Shown here piece by piece: positions 32,922 to 40,226 of a stretch of 64,000 bases of DNA. The translations under genes and the position numbers were made by a program. The stretch is taken from contig NZ_JBHJHQ010000003.1 of assembly GCF_042219825.1 (NCBI RefSeq), positions 620,001 through 684,000 on the forward strand, written 5' to 3'. A model generated the notes under the pieces. That model made no database searches, was not told the DNA's origin, and was given only the letters and a program-made list of their open reading frames with translations. How positions within the stretch are numbered: the first letter of the stretch is position 1; each line of letters opens with the position of its first letter. Source of the stretch: JBHJHP01 sp042219825 (lineage in GTDB: Bacteria; Bacteroidota; Bacteroidia; Bacteroidales; UBA5342).

Positions 32922-34796
32922 ATGAGATTTGATTACGATATTATTGTGGTTGGCGCCGGACATTCTGGTTGTGAGGCAGCAGCAGCAGCAGCCAATTTAG
33001 GCTCAAAAACTGTGCTCATAACCATGGATATGAATAAGATTGCACAGATGAGTTGTAATCCGGCCATGGGAGGAATTGCAAAAGGGCAGATCGTAAGGGA
33101 AATTGATGCACTGGGTGGACAGGCAGGAATTGTAACGGATGACACGGCTATTCAATTCAGAATGTTAAATCGTTCCAAGGGTCCTGCTATGTGGAGTCCA
33201 CGTGCGCAAAGTGACAGGTTCAGGTTTATAGAGCGCTGGCGTAATATTCTTGAAAATACTGATAATCTGGATTTGTGGCAGGATACGGTGAAGCAATTAA
33301 TATTTAAAGGAAATACGGTTATTGGAGTCAGAACGGCGTTGAATGTTGAGTTCAGGGCTAAATGTGTTATACTGACTAATGGTACTTTCTTGAACGGATT
33401 GATGCATATCGGTAGGGTGCAAATTGGAGGAGGTCGTGTGTCGGAACCCGCTTCATATCATTTGTCAGATCAGCTTTCTGATTTCGGATTTGTTACCGGA
33501 CGTATGAAAACCGGAACTCCGGTGAGAATTGACGGGAGAACAATTGATTTTTCGAAATTAATACCTCAGGAAGGTGAAAATGATTTTCATAAGTTTTCAT
33601 ATCTTGATCATGAACCGAGAAGACTAAAGCAACGGAATTGTTATATTGCTCATACTAATGGAGACGTCCACGAATCGTTACGGCAGGGACTTAAGGATTC
33701 TCCGCTTTACAATGGCACCATTAAAAGTATCGGGCCGCGGTATTGTCCCAGTATTGAAACAAAGATTGTAACGTTTGAAGAAAAGGACAGACATCAGTTG
33801 TTTTTGGAACCGGAAGGTGAAAATACGCAGGAATATTATCTGAATGGATTTAGTTCTTCGTTATCCTTAGATGTTCAGTATCAGTCTCTTAGAATGATAT
33901 CTGGGTTCGAAAATGCTAAGATTTACCGTCCTGGTTATGCCATTGAATATGACTTTTTTGATCCAACACAGCTAAAACATACTTTGGAAACAAAACTCGT
34001 TGATAATCTGTACTTTGCGGGTCAGATTAACGGAACAACAGGGTATGAGGAGGCCGGTGCCCAGGGTATTATTGCAGGAATAAATGCACATCTCAGGGTT
34101 CATGGAGATAAGGAGTTTGTTCTGAACCGTGATCAGGCATATATTGGAGTGCTGATTGATGACCTGGTGAACAAAGGTGTGGATGAACCATACCGTATGT
34201 TTACATCTCGTGCGGAATATCGTATTTTATTACGGCAGGATGATGCGGATGTAAGGTTGACACCTTTGGCATATGACTTAGGACTGGCTACAAAGCATCG
34301 GAAGGATCTTCTGGATGAAAAACTTGAGTGGAGGGATAAGGTTATTGATTTTGTGAATAACTATTCGGTAAAAAAGGATAAGATTAATGATAAGCTCGAA
34401 GCGTTGGGAACAGCTCCTTTAAAACAAGGCGTAAAGTTAAAAGATGTAGCTTTGCGTCCACAGGTTACATTTAAGGATCTCGCTGAAATGGTTCCGAAGT
34501 TTAAAGAGCTTATTGATCATATTCCAAATAGAAAGGAAGAAATTGTTGAGGCCGCAGAAATTCTGATTAAATATGAAGGTTATATAAATAGAGAAAAAGT
34601 TATCGCTGATAAGTTAAGCCGTCTTGAAAATATTAAAATTAAGGATAAATTCAACTATAATGATCTTTTAAATTTGTCAACTGAAGCAAGGCAGAAACTG
34701 ACTAAAATTAATCCCGAAACAATTGGACAGGCCAGTCGGATTTCCGGAGTTTCACCTTCTGATATTAACGTTTTATTGGTATTAATGGGTCGTTAA
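32922..34796 (+). CDS. mnmG: tRNA uridine-34 5-carboxymethylaminomethyl modification enzyme MnmG (GidA)
   Basis: 624 residues from the ATG at 32922; a TTG nine bases earlier is in frame but less likely. FAD-binding motif VVGAGHSGCEAA, the NPAMGGIAKGQIVREIDALGG segment and the C-terminal helical domain are all present, at the normal length. With MnmE it installs cmnm5U at the tRNA wobble position. gidA genes often sit close to replication origins, which fits the parS sites either side of this gene. Confidence 0.97.
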   Translation: MRFDYDIIVVGAGHSGCEAAAAAANLGSKTVLITMDMNKIAQMSCNPAMGGIAKGQIVREIDALGGQAGIVTDDTAIQFRMLNRSKGPAMWSPRAQSDRFRFIERWRNILENTDNLDLWQDTVKQLIFKGNTVIGVRTALNVEFRAKCVILTNGTFLNGLMHIGRVQIGGGRVSEPASYHLSDQLSDFGFVTGRMKTGTPVRIDGRTIDFSKLIPQEGENDFHKFSYLDHEPRRLKQRNCYIAHTNGDVHESLRQGLKDSPLYNGTIKSIGPRYCPSIETKIVTFEEKDRHQLFLEPEGENTQEYYLNGFSSSLSLDVQYQSLRMISGFENAKIYRPGYAIEYDFFDPTQLKHTLETKLVDNLYFAGQINGTTGYEEAGAQGIIAGINAHLRVHGDKEFVLNRDQAYIGVLIDDLVNKGVDEPYRMFTSRAEYRILLRQDDADVRLTPLAYDLGLATKHRKDLLDEKLEWRDKVIDFVNNYSVKKDKINDKLEALGTAPLKQGVKLKDVALRPQVTFKDLAEMVPKFKELIDHIPNRKEEIVEAAEILIKYEGYINREKVIADKLSRLENIKIKDKFNYNDLLNLSTEARQKLTKINPETIGQASRISGVSPSDINVLLVLMGR

Positions 34797-34802
34797 AATT
34801 TG

Positions 34803-34818
34803 TGTTCCACGTGGAACA
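34803..34818. promoter_or_regulatory. parS-type ParB-binding site, copy 2 (mnmG-apt gap)
   Basis: A perfect 16-bp palindrome TGTTCCACGTGGAACA. It matches the known bacterial parS pattern (TGTTNCACGTGAAACA-type, with the C/G variant) and lies in the non-coding gap between mnmG and apt. Confidence 0.8.
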
Positions 34819-34838
34819 ATTCGATAAAAATAATAATA

Positions 34839-35363
34839 ATGAAAATTGAACAGATCAAAGCATCGATTCGTGATGTCTATGACTTTCCTAAAAAAGGAAT
34901 TGTATTTAAAGATTTAACCACCTTGTTTAAGGATGCAAAATTGTTTGCTGCAACAGTAGAACTATTCGTGGATAAATATAAGGATAGTGGTATAACAAAG
35001 GTTGTAGGTGTAGAATCGAGAGGTTATTTTTTAGGACCTGTTATTGCATATAAACTGGGAGCAGCTTTTGTTCCGATCCGTAAACCAGGTAAATTACCTT
35101 CCGATGTTTTCAGCGAACATTACGATCTGGAATATGGTACTGACAAGATAGAAATTCATAAAGACGCACTGGAGGAAGATGACATCGTTTTACTGCATGA
35201 CGATTTGCTTGCAACCGGAGGAACCATGGAAGCGGCAATAAAACTTGTAAATCGCTTCAACCCGCAGGGGCTTTATGTAAGTTTTATTGTTGAATTACTC
35301 GCATTAAATGGCATTGAAAAACTAAAGGACAAAAGCGACGTTTTCTCTTTAATTCAGTTTTAA
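34839..35363 (+). CDS. apt: Adenine phosphoribosyltransferase
   Basis: 174 residues from the ATG at 34839; an upstream in-frame start would run through the parS site. Typical Apt motifs: GIVFKDLTTLFKD, GVESRGYFLGP and the PRPP loop VLLHDDLLATGGT. It salvages adenine to AMP. Follows mnmG and precedes uvrC by nine bases. Confidence 0.94.
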   Translation: MKIEQIKASIRDVYDFPKKGIVFKDLTTLFKDAKLFAATVELFVDKYKDSGITKVVGVESRGYFLGPVIAYKLGAAFVPIRKPGKLPSDVFSEHYDLEYGTDKIEIHKDALEEDDIVLLHDDLLATGGTMEAAIKLVNRFNPQGLYVSFIVELLALNGIEKLKDKSDVFSLIQF

Positions 35364-35372
35364 TATTGAATC

Positions 35373-37184
35373 GTGAAAGGTGAAAACCAACATAAAGATG
35401 ATCTGAAAAATCAGGTTTTAAACCTTCCGGGAAAACCAGGTGTCTATCAGTATTATGATAAGGAAGGTAAATTAATATATGTTGGTAAAGCCAAAAATTT
35501 AAAGAAAAGAGTCAGTTCCTATTTTACCAAAACACATGATTCTGCCAAGACTTCTATTCTTGTAAGAAAAATTCACTCCATAAAACATATCGTGGTTGAT
35601 ACCGAACAGGATGCCCTGTTATTGGAAAATAATTTGATAAAGGAGAATCAGCCGCGATATAATGTAATGCTGAAAGATGATAAAACCTATCCATGGATAT
35701 GCATTAAAAATGAACCCTTTCCGCGCATCTTTAAAACCCGTAAAATTATAAAAGATGGTTCCGAATATTTCGGGCCATATACATCCGTACATATGGTTAA
35801 TACCATCTTGGGTCTGATCCGACAATTGTATAAACTTCGCACCTGTAATTTAAGTTTAACTGAAAAAAATATCAAAGCCGGAAAATTTAAAACCTGTCTC
35901 GAATATCATATAGGTAATTGCAAAGCACCCTGTGTCGGTTATCAGGAAAGGAGAGAATATGAAGAAAATATAGATCATATCCGGCAAATTCTGAAAGGAA
36001 ATATTTCGGGAGTAAAGCATTATTTAAAGGATTTGATGACAGAGGCTGCACAAAAACTGGAATTTGAGTTAGCCGAAACCTATCGTCAGCGACTCGAAAT
36101 CATTGAAAAATATCAGAGTAAATCTGCTATCGTTAATCCTAAAATTTCAAATGTAGATGTATTCTCTATCATCGATGATGAAAAAGAAGCATACGTCAAT
36201 TTTATTAAAGTGGTAGACGGAAGTGTTATCCAGGCCCATACCATGGAAATTAAAAAACGGGTAGAAGAAGATAAAGAGGATCTTTTATTAACCGCACTTT
36301 TTGATATACGCCAACGATTTCATAGTACGTCTAAGGAATTAATTGTTCCTTTTAAACTAAACATGGAACTGGATGATATTAAGTTTACTGTTCCACAAAA
36401 GGGAGATAAAAGGAGCTTGTTGGAACTATCCGAAAGGAATTTGAAATATTACAGGGCAGATAAATTAAAGCAAAAACAGCAACTGGACAAATCGCAAAAC
36501 GTTGTTGAAAAGTTGAAAGTGGTACAAACAGATTTGCATTTGGACCACCTTCCGGTTCATCTGGAATGTTTTGATAATTCCAATTTACAGGGAACAAACC
36601 CGGTTGCTGCTTGTGTGGTTTTTAAAAATGGAAAACCTTCAAAAAAGGATTATCGGCATTTTAATATAAAAACAGTAGAAGGTCCTAACGATTTTGCTTC
36701 GATGGAAGAGGTGGTTTACCGAAGGTACAGGCGCTTGCTGGAAGAGGGAGAACAGATACCACAGCTTGTTGTAATTGACGGAGGAAAGGGTCAGCTCGGA
36801 GCTGCTGTTTCTGCTTTGGATAGATTGCAATTCGATAAGCGACCTGCGCTTATTGGTATTGCTAAACGACTGGAAGAGATTTTTAAACCCGGAGACAGTA
36901 TTCCGTTATATCTGGATAAAAATTCCTATACTTTAAAACTGATTCAACAGATGCGTGATGAGGCACACAGGTTTGGAATTACCTTCCACAGAAACAAAAG
37001 ATCGGCTAATTTTATTTCGTCGAAATTGGAAGCAATCAAAGGAATAGGTCCAAATACGCTCGAAATTTTATTAAAGGAATTTGGATCTCTCAAAAAAATT
37101 GAGGAAGCAAAAGTTGAGGATTTAGAAAAAGTGGTTGGTAAGTCTAAGTCTCGGATTATATATAATGAGCTGAAAGATAAGTAG
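35373..37184 (+). CDS. uvrC: Excinuclease ABC subunit C
   Basis: 603 residues, starting at GTG 35373. GIY-YIG nuclease domain at the N-terminus (GVYQYYDKEGKLIYVGKAKN), UVR motif near residue 210 (HYLKDLMTEAAQKLEFELAE), RNase H-like domain with ECFDNSNLQG and VIDGGKGQ, and a C-terminal helix-hairpin-helix pair (LEAIKGIGPNTLEILLKEFG). It makes both incisions in nucleotide excision repair. Confidence 0.96.
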   Translation: MKGENQHKDDLKNQVLNLPGKPGVYQYYDKEGKLIYVGKAKNLKKRVSSYFTKTHDSAKTSILVRKIHSIKHIVVDTEQDALLLENNLIKENQPRYNVMLKDDKTYPWICIKNEPFPRIFKTRKIIKDGSEYFGPYTSVHMVNTILGLIRQLYKLRTCNLSLTEKNIKAGKFKTCLEYHIGNCKAPCVGYQERREYEENIDHIRQILKGNISGVKHYLKDLMTEAAQKLEFELAETYRQRLEIIEKYQSKSAIVNPKISNVDVFSIIDDEKEAYVNFIKVVDGSVIQAHTMEIKKRVEEDKEDLLLTALFDIRQRFHSTSKELIVPFKLNMELDDIKFTVPQKGDKRSLLELSERNLKYYRADKLKQKQQLDKSQNVVEKLKVVQTDLHLDHLPVHLECFDNSNLQGTNPVAACVVFKNGKPSKKDYRHFNIKTVEGPNDFASMEEVVYRRYRRLLEEGEQIPQLVVIDGGKGQLGAAVSALDRLQFDKRPALIGIAKRLEEIFKPGDSIPLYLDKNSYTLKLIQQMRDEAHRFGITFHRNKRSANFISSKLEAIKGIGPNTLEILLKEFGSLKKIEEAKVEDLEKVVGKSKSRIIYNELKDK

Positions 37185-37186
37185 TT

Positions 37187-37510
37187 ATGACAATGAACGA
37201 ATTACAAGTATCTGTAGATCAATGGATTAATACAATCGGTGTTCGGTATTTCAGTGAATTGACAAATATGGCAATCCTAACAGAGGAGGTTGGAGAGCTG
37301 GCCAGGGTTATGGTCAGAAAATTTGGGGATCAGTCAACCAAACCCGGAGAAGTATTGAACCTTGAAGATGAGATGGCTGACGTATTGTGGGTACTGGTAT
37401 GTCTGGCCAATCAAACCGGTGTTGATTTGGAAGGTGCCATTCAAAGGAATATTGAGAAAAAGACCAATCGCGACAAAGACCGTCATAAGAATAATGAGAA
37501 GTTGAAGTGA
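37187..37510 (+). CDS. MazG-type nucleotide pyrophosphohydrolase
   Basis: 107 residues of the all-alpha NTP pyrophosphatase family, with the metal-binding ExxE and ExxD pairs (TEEVGELARV, EDEMADVLWVLVCL). It probably hydrolyses non-canonical or damaged (d)NTPs. It begins two bases after the uvrC stop. The tandem 127-bp repeat begins 11 bases beyond its stop. Confidence 0.9.
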   Translation: MTMNELQVSVDQWINTIGVRYFSELTNMAILTEEVGELARVMVRKFGDQSTKPGEVLNLEDEMADVLWVLVCLANQTGVDLEGAIQRNIEKKTNRDKDRHKNNEKLK

Positions 37511-37520
37511 GTTTAAAGGT

Positions 37521-37647
37521 ATTGCTTCCTTCGATACACTGCTTCGCAGCACTCAGTAAGCTACATATTTTTAGTACAAAGATTTATTTTGAAAGGATCT
37601 ACCTGGTCACTGAGTGAAACAAAGTTTCGTATCTAAGCGACCATTCT
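37521..37647. repeat. 127-bp repeat element, unit 1 of a tandem pair
   Basis: Begins ATTGCTTCCTTCGATAC and ends AAGCGACCATTCT. The ends are imperfect inverted repeats: CTTCGATAC...CACTCAGT at the left against GGTCACTGAGT...GTATC at the right. Short inner hairpins lie in each arm (CTGC-TTC-GCAG and GAAAC-AAA-GTTTC). Non-coding. Confidence 0.8.
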
Positions 37648-37775
37648 ATTGCTTCCTTCGATACATTGCTCTGCTGCACTCAGTAAGCTGCAAGCTTTTA
37701 CTACAAAGATATATTTTGAAAAGATTTACCCGGTCACTGAGTAGAATCTATAATTCGTATCGAAGCGACCGTTCT
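37648..37775. repeat. 128-bp repeat element, unit 2 of a tandem pair
   Basis: Directly abuts unit 1 and aligns with it over its full length with scattered substitutions. The inner hairpin of the right arm has changed to GAAT-CTATA-ATTC, still self-complementary. This suggests the hairpin shape, not the sequence, is kept. Confidence 0.8.
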
Positions 37776-37789
37776 TAAGCAGCTATTTT

Positions 37790-38101
37790 CTAAAACATTA
37801 ACGAATAAAACCGGTTTAATTTTTCATCCAGCTCACTTATACTTGTATAAATACCTCCTCTGAAGAATTCTTTACCATCAAGGAACAGTAACATTGTTGG
37901 GGATGAAAGCACGTTGAATTCTGCTACATATTCCGGATAATCGGCAATGTCGAGTACATGAAATCTGATGTTTTCATATTTCGCTTCCAGCAGTTCCTGA
38001 ACTTTTACGCGTAGTACTTTACAGGGTTGACACGTTTCATTTTTAAAATAGAGCAACACTGCGGGATGTTCTCTCAGTTCATTTTTTATATTGATCGGCA
38101 T
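37790..38101 (-). CDS. Thioredoxin-family protein
   Basis: 103 residues of thioredoxin fold with the redox pair in ETCQPCKVL (CQPC rather than the common CGPC) and the cis-Pro region LSSPTMLLF. No signal peptide, so cytoplasmic. It ends the minus-strand pair with the polyprenyl synthase, separated from it by one base. The altered dipeptide in the active site suggests a different redox potential or partner from housekeeping thioredoxin. Confidence 0.87.
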   Translation of the reverse strand: MPINIKNELREHPAVLLYFKNETCQPCKVLRVKVQELLEAKYENIRFHVLDIADYPEYVAEFNVLSSPTMLLFLDGKEFFRGGIYTSISELDEKLNRFYSLMF

Positions 38102-38102
38102 G

Positions 38103-39077
38103 TTATTTTATTCTGTTTACGGTAAAGTCAATAAAGTCTTTCAGTGCACTCTTGATGTCACTGTCAGGATACGTATCAAGAATTGAATGTGCTTTGGAAA
38201 TCTCTCTTTCAATGGCATTTTCAGCATATTCAATGCCTCCTTCCAGCACAGCAAAACGCGTAACTTCTTTCATTTTACGGGTACTGTTATTGTATCGTTT
38301 AATGGTTTTAATAATCCGTTTTTTTGTATGATCATTGGCTTTATTTAATGCATAAATTAATGGAAGTGTTATTTTCTTCTCTTTCAGATCGTTACCTATA
38401 GGTTTGCCAATAATTCCTTTTGTCTGATAGTCAAAAATATCATCTCTGATCTGAAAGGCAATCCCTAATGCCATTCCAATGTCTTCAATTTTTTTAATAT
38501 CCTCTTTGGAAGCATTTACCGAAATTGCACCGGCCTTTGCACAACTTGAAAATAAAATTGCGGTTTTCATTCGGATAATGTTGTAATATTCTTCCTCTGT
38601 AATATCAAGGGTTTTTGTTTTCTCCATTTGCAGGATTTCTCCCTTACTCAGTGTTTTGCTGAGGTCTGACATGATATAAAGGAAATCGTAATTGTGGGTA
38701 TCAACAGAAAGGGTTAATGACGTTGAAAGCAGGTAATCACCCATTAAAATGGCATTCTTATTGTTCCATATAGCATTGATTGATAATAATCCTCTTCTTT
38801 CATGCGTTTCATCAATCACATCATCGTGAATCAACGACGCATTATGCAACATTTCAAGAGAAGCCGCAGCACGGGTAGTATTAATATTGGGTTCAGCAAA
38901 TAACCGTGCAGCTAAAAATACCAGAGTAGGCCTCATAAGTTTACCTCTCTGTTTGAGAATATATTTATTAATAGCCTGAATGCGTTTGTAATTGTCCTGG
39001 AGGATATCTTTATAGAATTCAGAAAATGCATCCAGATCTTTTTGTATCGGTTGTTTTATTTTTTCGAGTTGATCCAT
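38103..39077 (-). CDS. Polyprenyl diphosphate synthase
   Basis: 324 residues, trans-type prenyltransferase. First Asp-rich motif in LIHDDVIDE, second in FQIRDDIFDYQTKG; the GKLMRPTL segment lies near residue 44. It extends farnesyl or geranyl diphosphate with IPP, probably for the menaquinone side chain (octaprenyl-type). Chain length cannot be decided from the residues before the first motif by eye. Confidence 0.92.
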   Translation of the reverse strand: MDQLEKIKQPIQKDLDAFSEFYKDILQDNYKRIQAINKYILKQRGKLMRPTLVFLAARLFAEPNINTTRAAASLEMLHNASLIHDDVIDETHERRGLLSINAIWNNKNAILMGDYLLSTSLTLSVDTHNYDFLYIMSDLSKTLSKGEILQMEKTKTLDITEEEYYNIIRMKTAILFSSCAKAGAISVNASKEDIKKIEDIGMALGIAFQIRDDIFDYQTKGIIGKPIGNDLKEKKITLPLIYALNKANDHTKKRIIKTIKRYNNSTRKMKEVTRFAVLEGGIEYAENAIEREISKAHSILDTYPDSDIKSALKDFIDFTVNRIK

Positions 39078-39222
39078 CCTGATTGGTTCAAAATAAAGCC
39101 CAAAGGTATAAAATATACATCATACATAAACAGTTAAATACTATTGTTGCCTACTGAGTCTTATACATTTAAGTTTTTTTAAAGTCATAACATATAGTAA
39201 GATATTGATATGAAAATATTTA

Positions 39223-39252
39223 TTTGCGTTTTGGCAATTATTAATATATTTG
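39223..39252 (+). promoter_or_regulatory. Bacteroidota-type promoter of the ArsR gene
   Basis: TTTG at 39223-39226 (-33) and TATATTTG at 39245-39252 (-7), an exact match to TAnnTTTG, with an 18-base spacer. The ATG follows 24 bases after the -7 element. Confidence 0.6.
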
Positions 39253-39276
39253 CATAATAGTAAATACCCCGTAAAT

Positions 39277-39594
39277 ATGATAGAAGAAAAAGATAGTATC
39301 AAGGGATTGGATCATGTTGAACTGGAACGGATGGCTGATACTCTGAAAGTAATTGCTCATCCGGTCAGAATTTCAATTTTGGGTCTGTTAGAAGATGGTT
39401 CAAGACTTACTGTAACAGAAATATATCAAAAGCTGGATATTGAACAAGCGCCGGCATCACACCATTTAGGTTTACTGAAATCCCGCGGATTGCTAAGGAG
39501 TCAGCGTGAAGGTAAAAGTAACTTCTATTATATTGATAGTGATGCTATTAGTGAAGTAATGTGTTGCTTTAAACGTTGTACAAGTACACTCTGA
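39277..39594 (+). CDS. ArsR-family winged-helix regulator
   Basis: 105 residues from the ATG at 39277; a longer frame begins inside the promoter. Winged helix-turn-helix with IAHPVRISILGLLEDG, then the recognition helix QAPASHHLGLLKSRGLL. The C-terminus carries three Cys (MCCFKRC), which could bind a metal or sense redox state. The usual ArsR metal motif ELCVCDL is absent. Target genes are not obvious; queD follows after 42 bases on the same strand. Confidence 0.85.
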   Translation: MIEEKDSIKGLDHVELERMADTLKVIAHPVRISILGLLEDGSRLTVTEIYQKLDIEQAPASHHLGLLKSRGLLRSQREGKSNFYYIDSDAISEVMCCFKRCTSTL

Positions 39595-39636
39595 TAAACT
39601 TTTTTAAACCTGTTCTGTTTATCAGAAAAAACTAAT

Positions 39637-40083
39637 ATGTCAAAAATAAGAGTAACAAAAGAGTTTCGGTGGGAGATGGCGCATGCCCTGTGGAACTATG
39701 ACGGCCTGTGTAAAAATATTCACGGACATTCTTATATTCTTTATGTAACCGTTATTGGTGAGCCGATGATGGATAAATCAGATGTTAAAGACGGTATGGT
39801 AATTGACTTTGGGGATTTGAGCCGTATTGTGAAAAAAGAGATTGTCAATAAAATGGATCATTCCGTTGTGTTGAATAAAGATATTCCGGATAAAAGTTTT
39901 TTGGATGTAGAACAGATGTATGACAGGTTATTTTTAACAGATTATCAGCCAACATGTGAAAATATGGTGATTGATTTTGCGGAACGGATAAAACTGCATT
40001 TACCTTCCGGGGTTGAGTTATTTTCAGTGAAATTATACGAAACAGCTAAGTCGTTCGCCGAATGGAATATGAACGACAATTAG
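39637..40083 (+). CDS. queD: 6-carboxy-tetrahydropterin synthase / PTPS family
   Basis: 148 residues. Zinc His residues in MAHAL and IHGHSY, the catalytic Cys in GLCKNIHGH and the Glu in KLYETAKSF match the QueD/PTPS family. It converts dihydroneopterin triphosphate to 6-carboxytetrahydropterin in queuosine synthesis. queC and queE are not nearby, so a pterin role remains possible. Ends with a strong terminator. Confidence 0.88.
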   Translation: MSKIRVTKEFRWEMAHALWNYDGLCKNIHGHSYILYVTVIGEPMMDKSDVKDGMVIDFGDLSRIVKKEIVNKMDHSVVLNKDIPDKSFLDVEQMYDRLFLTDYQPTCENMVIDFAERIKLHLPSGVELFSVKLYETAKSFAEWNMNDN

Positions 40084-40108
40084 CTCTAATTAAACTCAAT
40101 ATATATTC

Positions 40109-40135
40109 AAAAAGCGCTGTTTCAGCGCTTTTTTT
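40109..40135 (+). terminator. Terminator after queD
   Basis: A perfect 11-bp stem (AAAAAGCGCTG/CAGCGCTTTTT) with a 3-base loop and a T-run, 26 bases past the queD stop. Just beyond it, CACTTTAAGTGAAGCCCTGA (40150-40169) looks like a decayed GAGGGCTTC-family palindrome. Confidence 0.92.
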
Positions 40136-40226
40136 GTTAGTCAGTATTTCACTTTAAGTGAAGCCCTGAATAAGAGGAAATGGAATTATTTCCTTACCTT
40201 AGTCAGCATTCCAAAATTGATTGATT

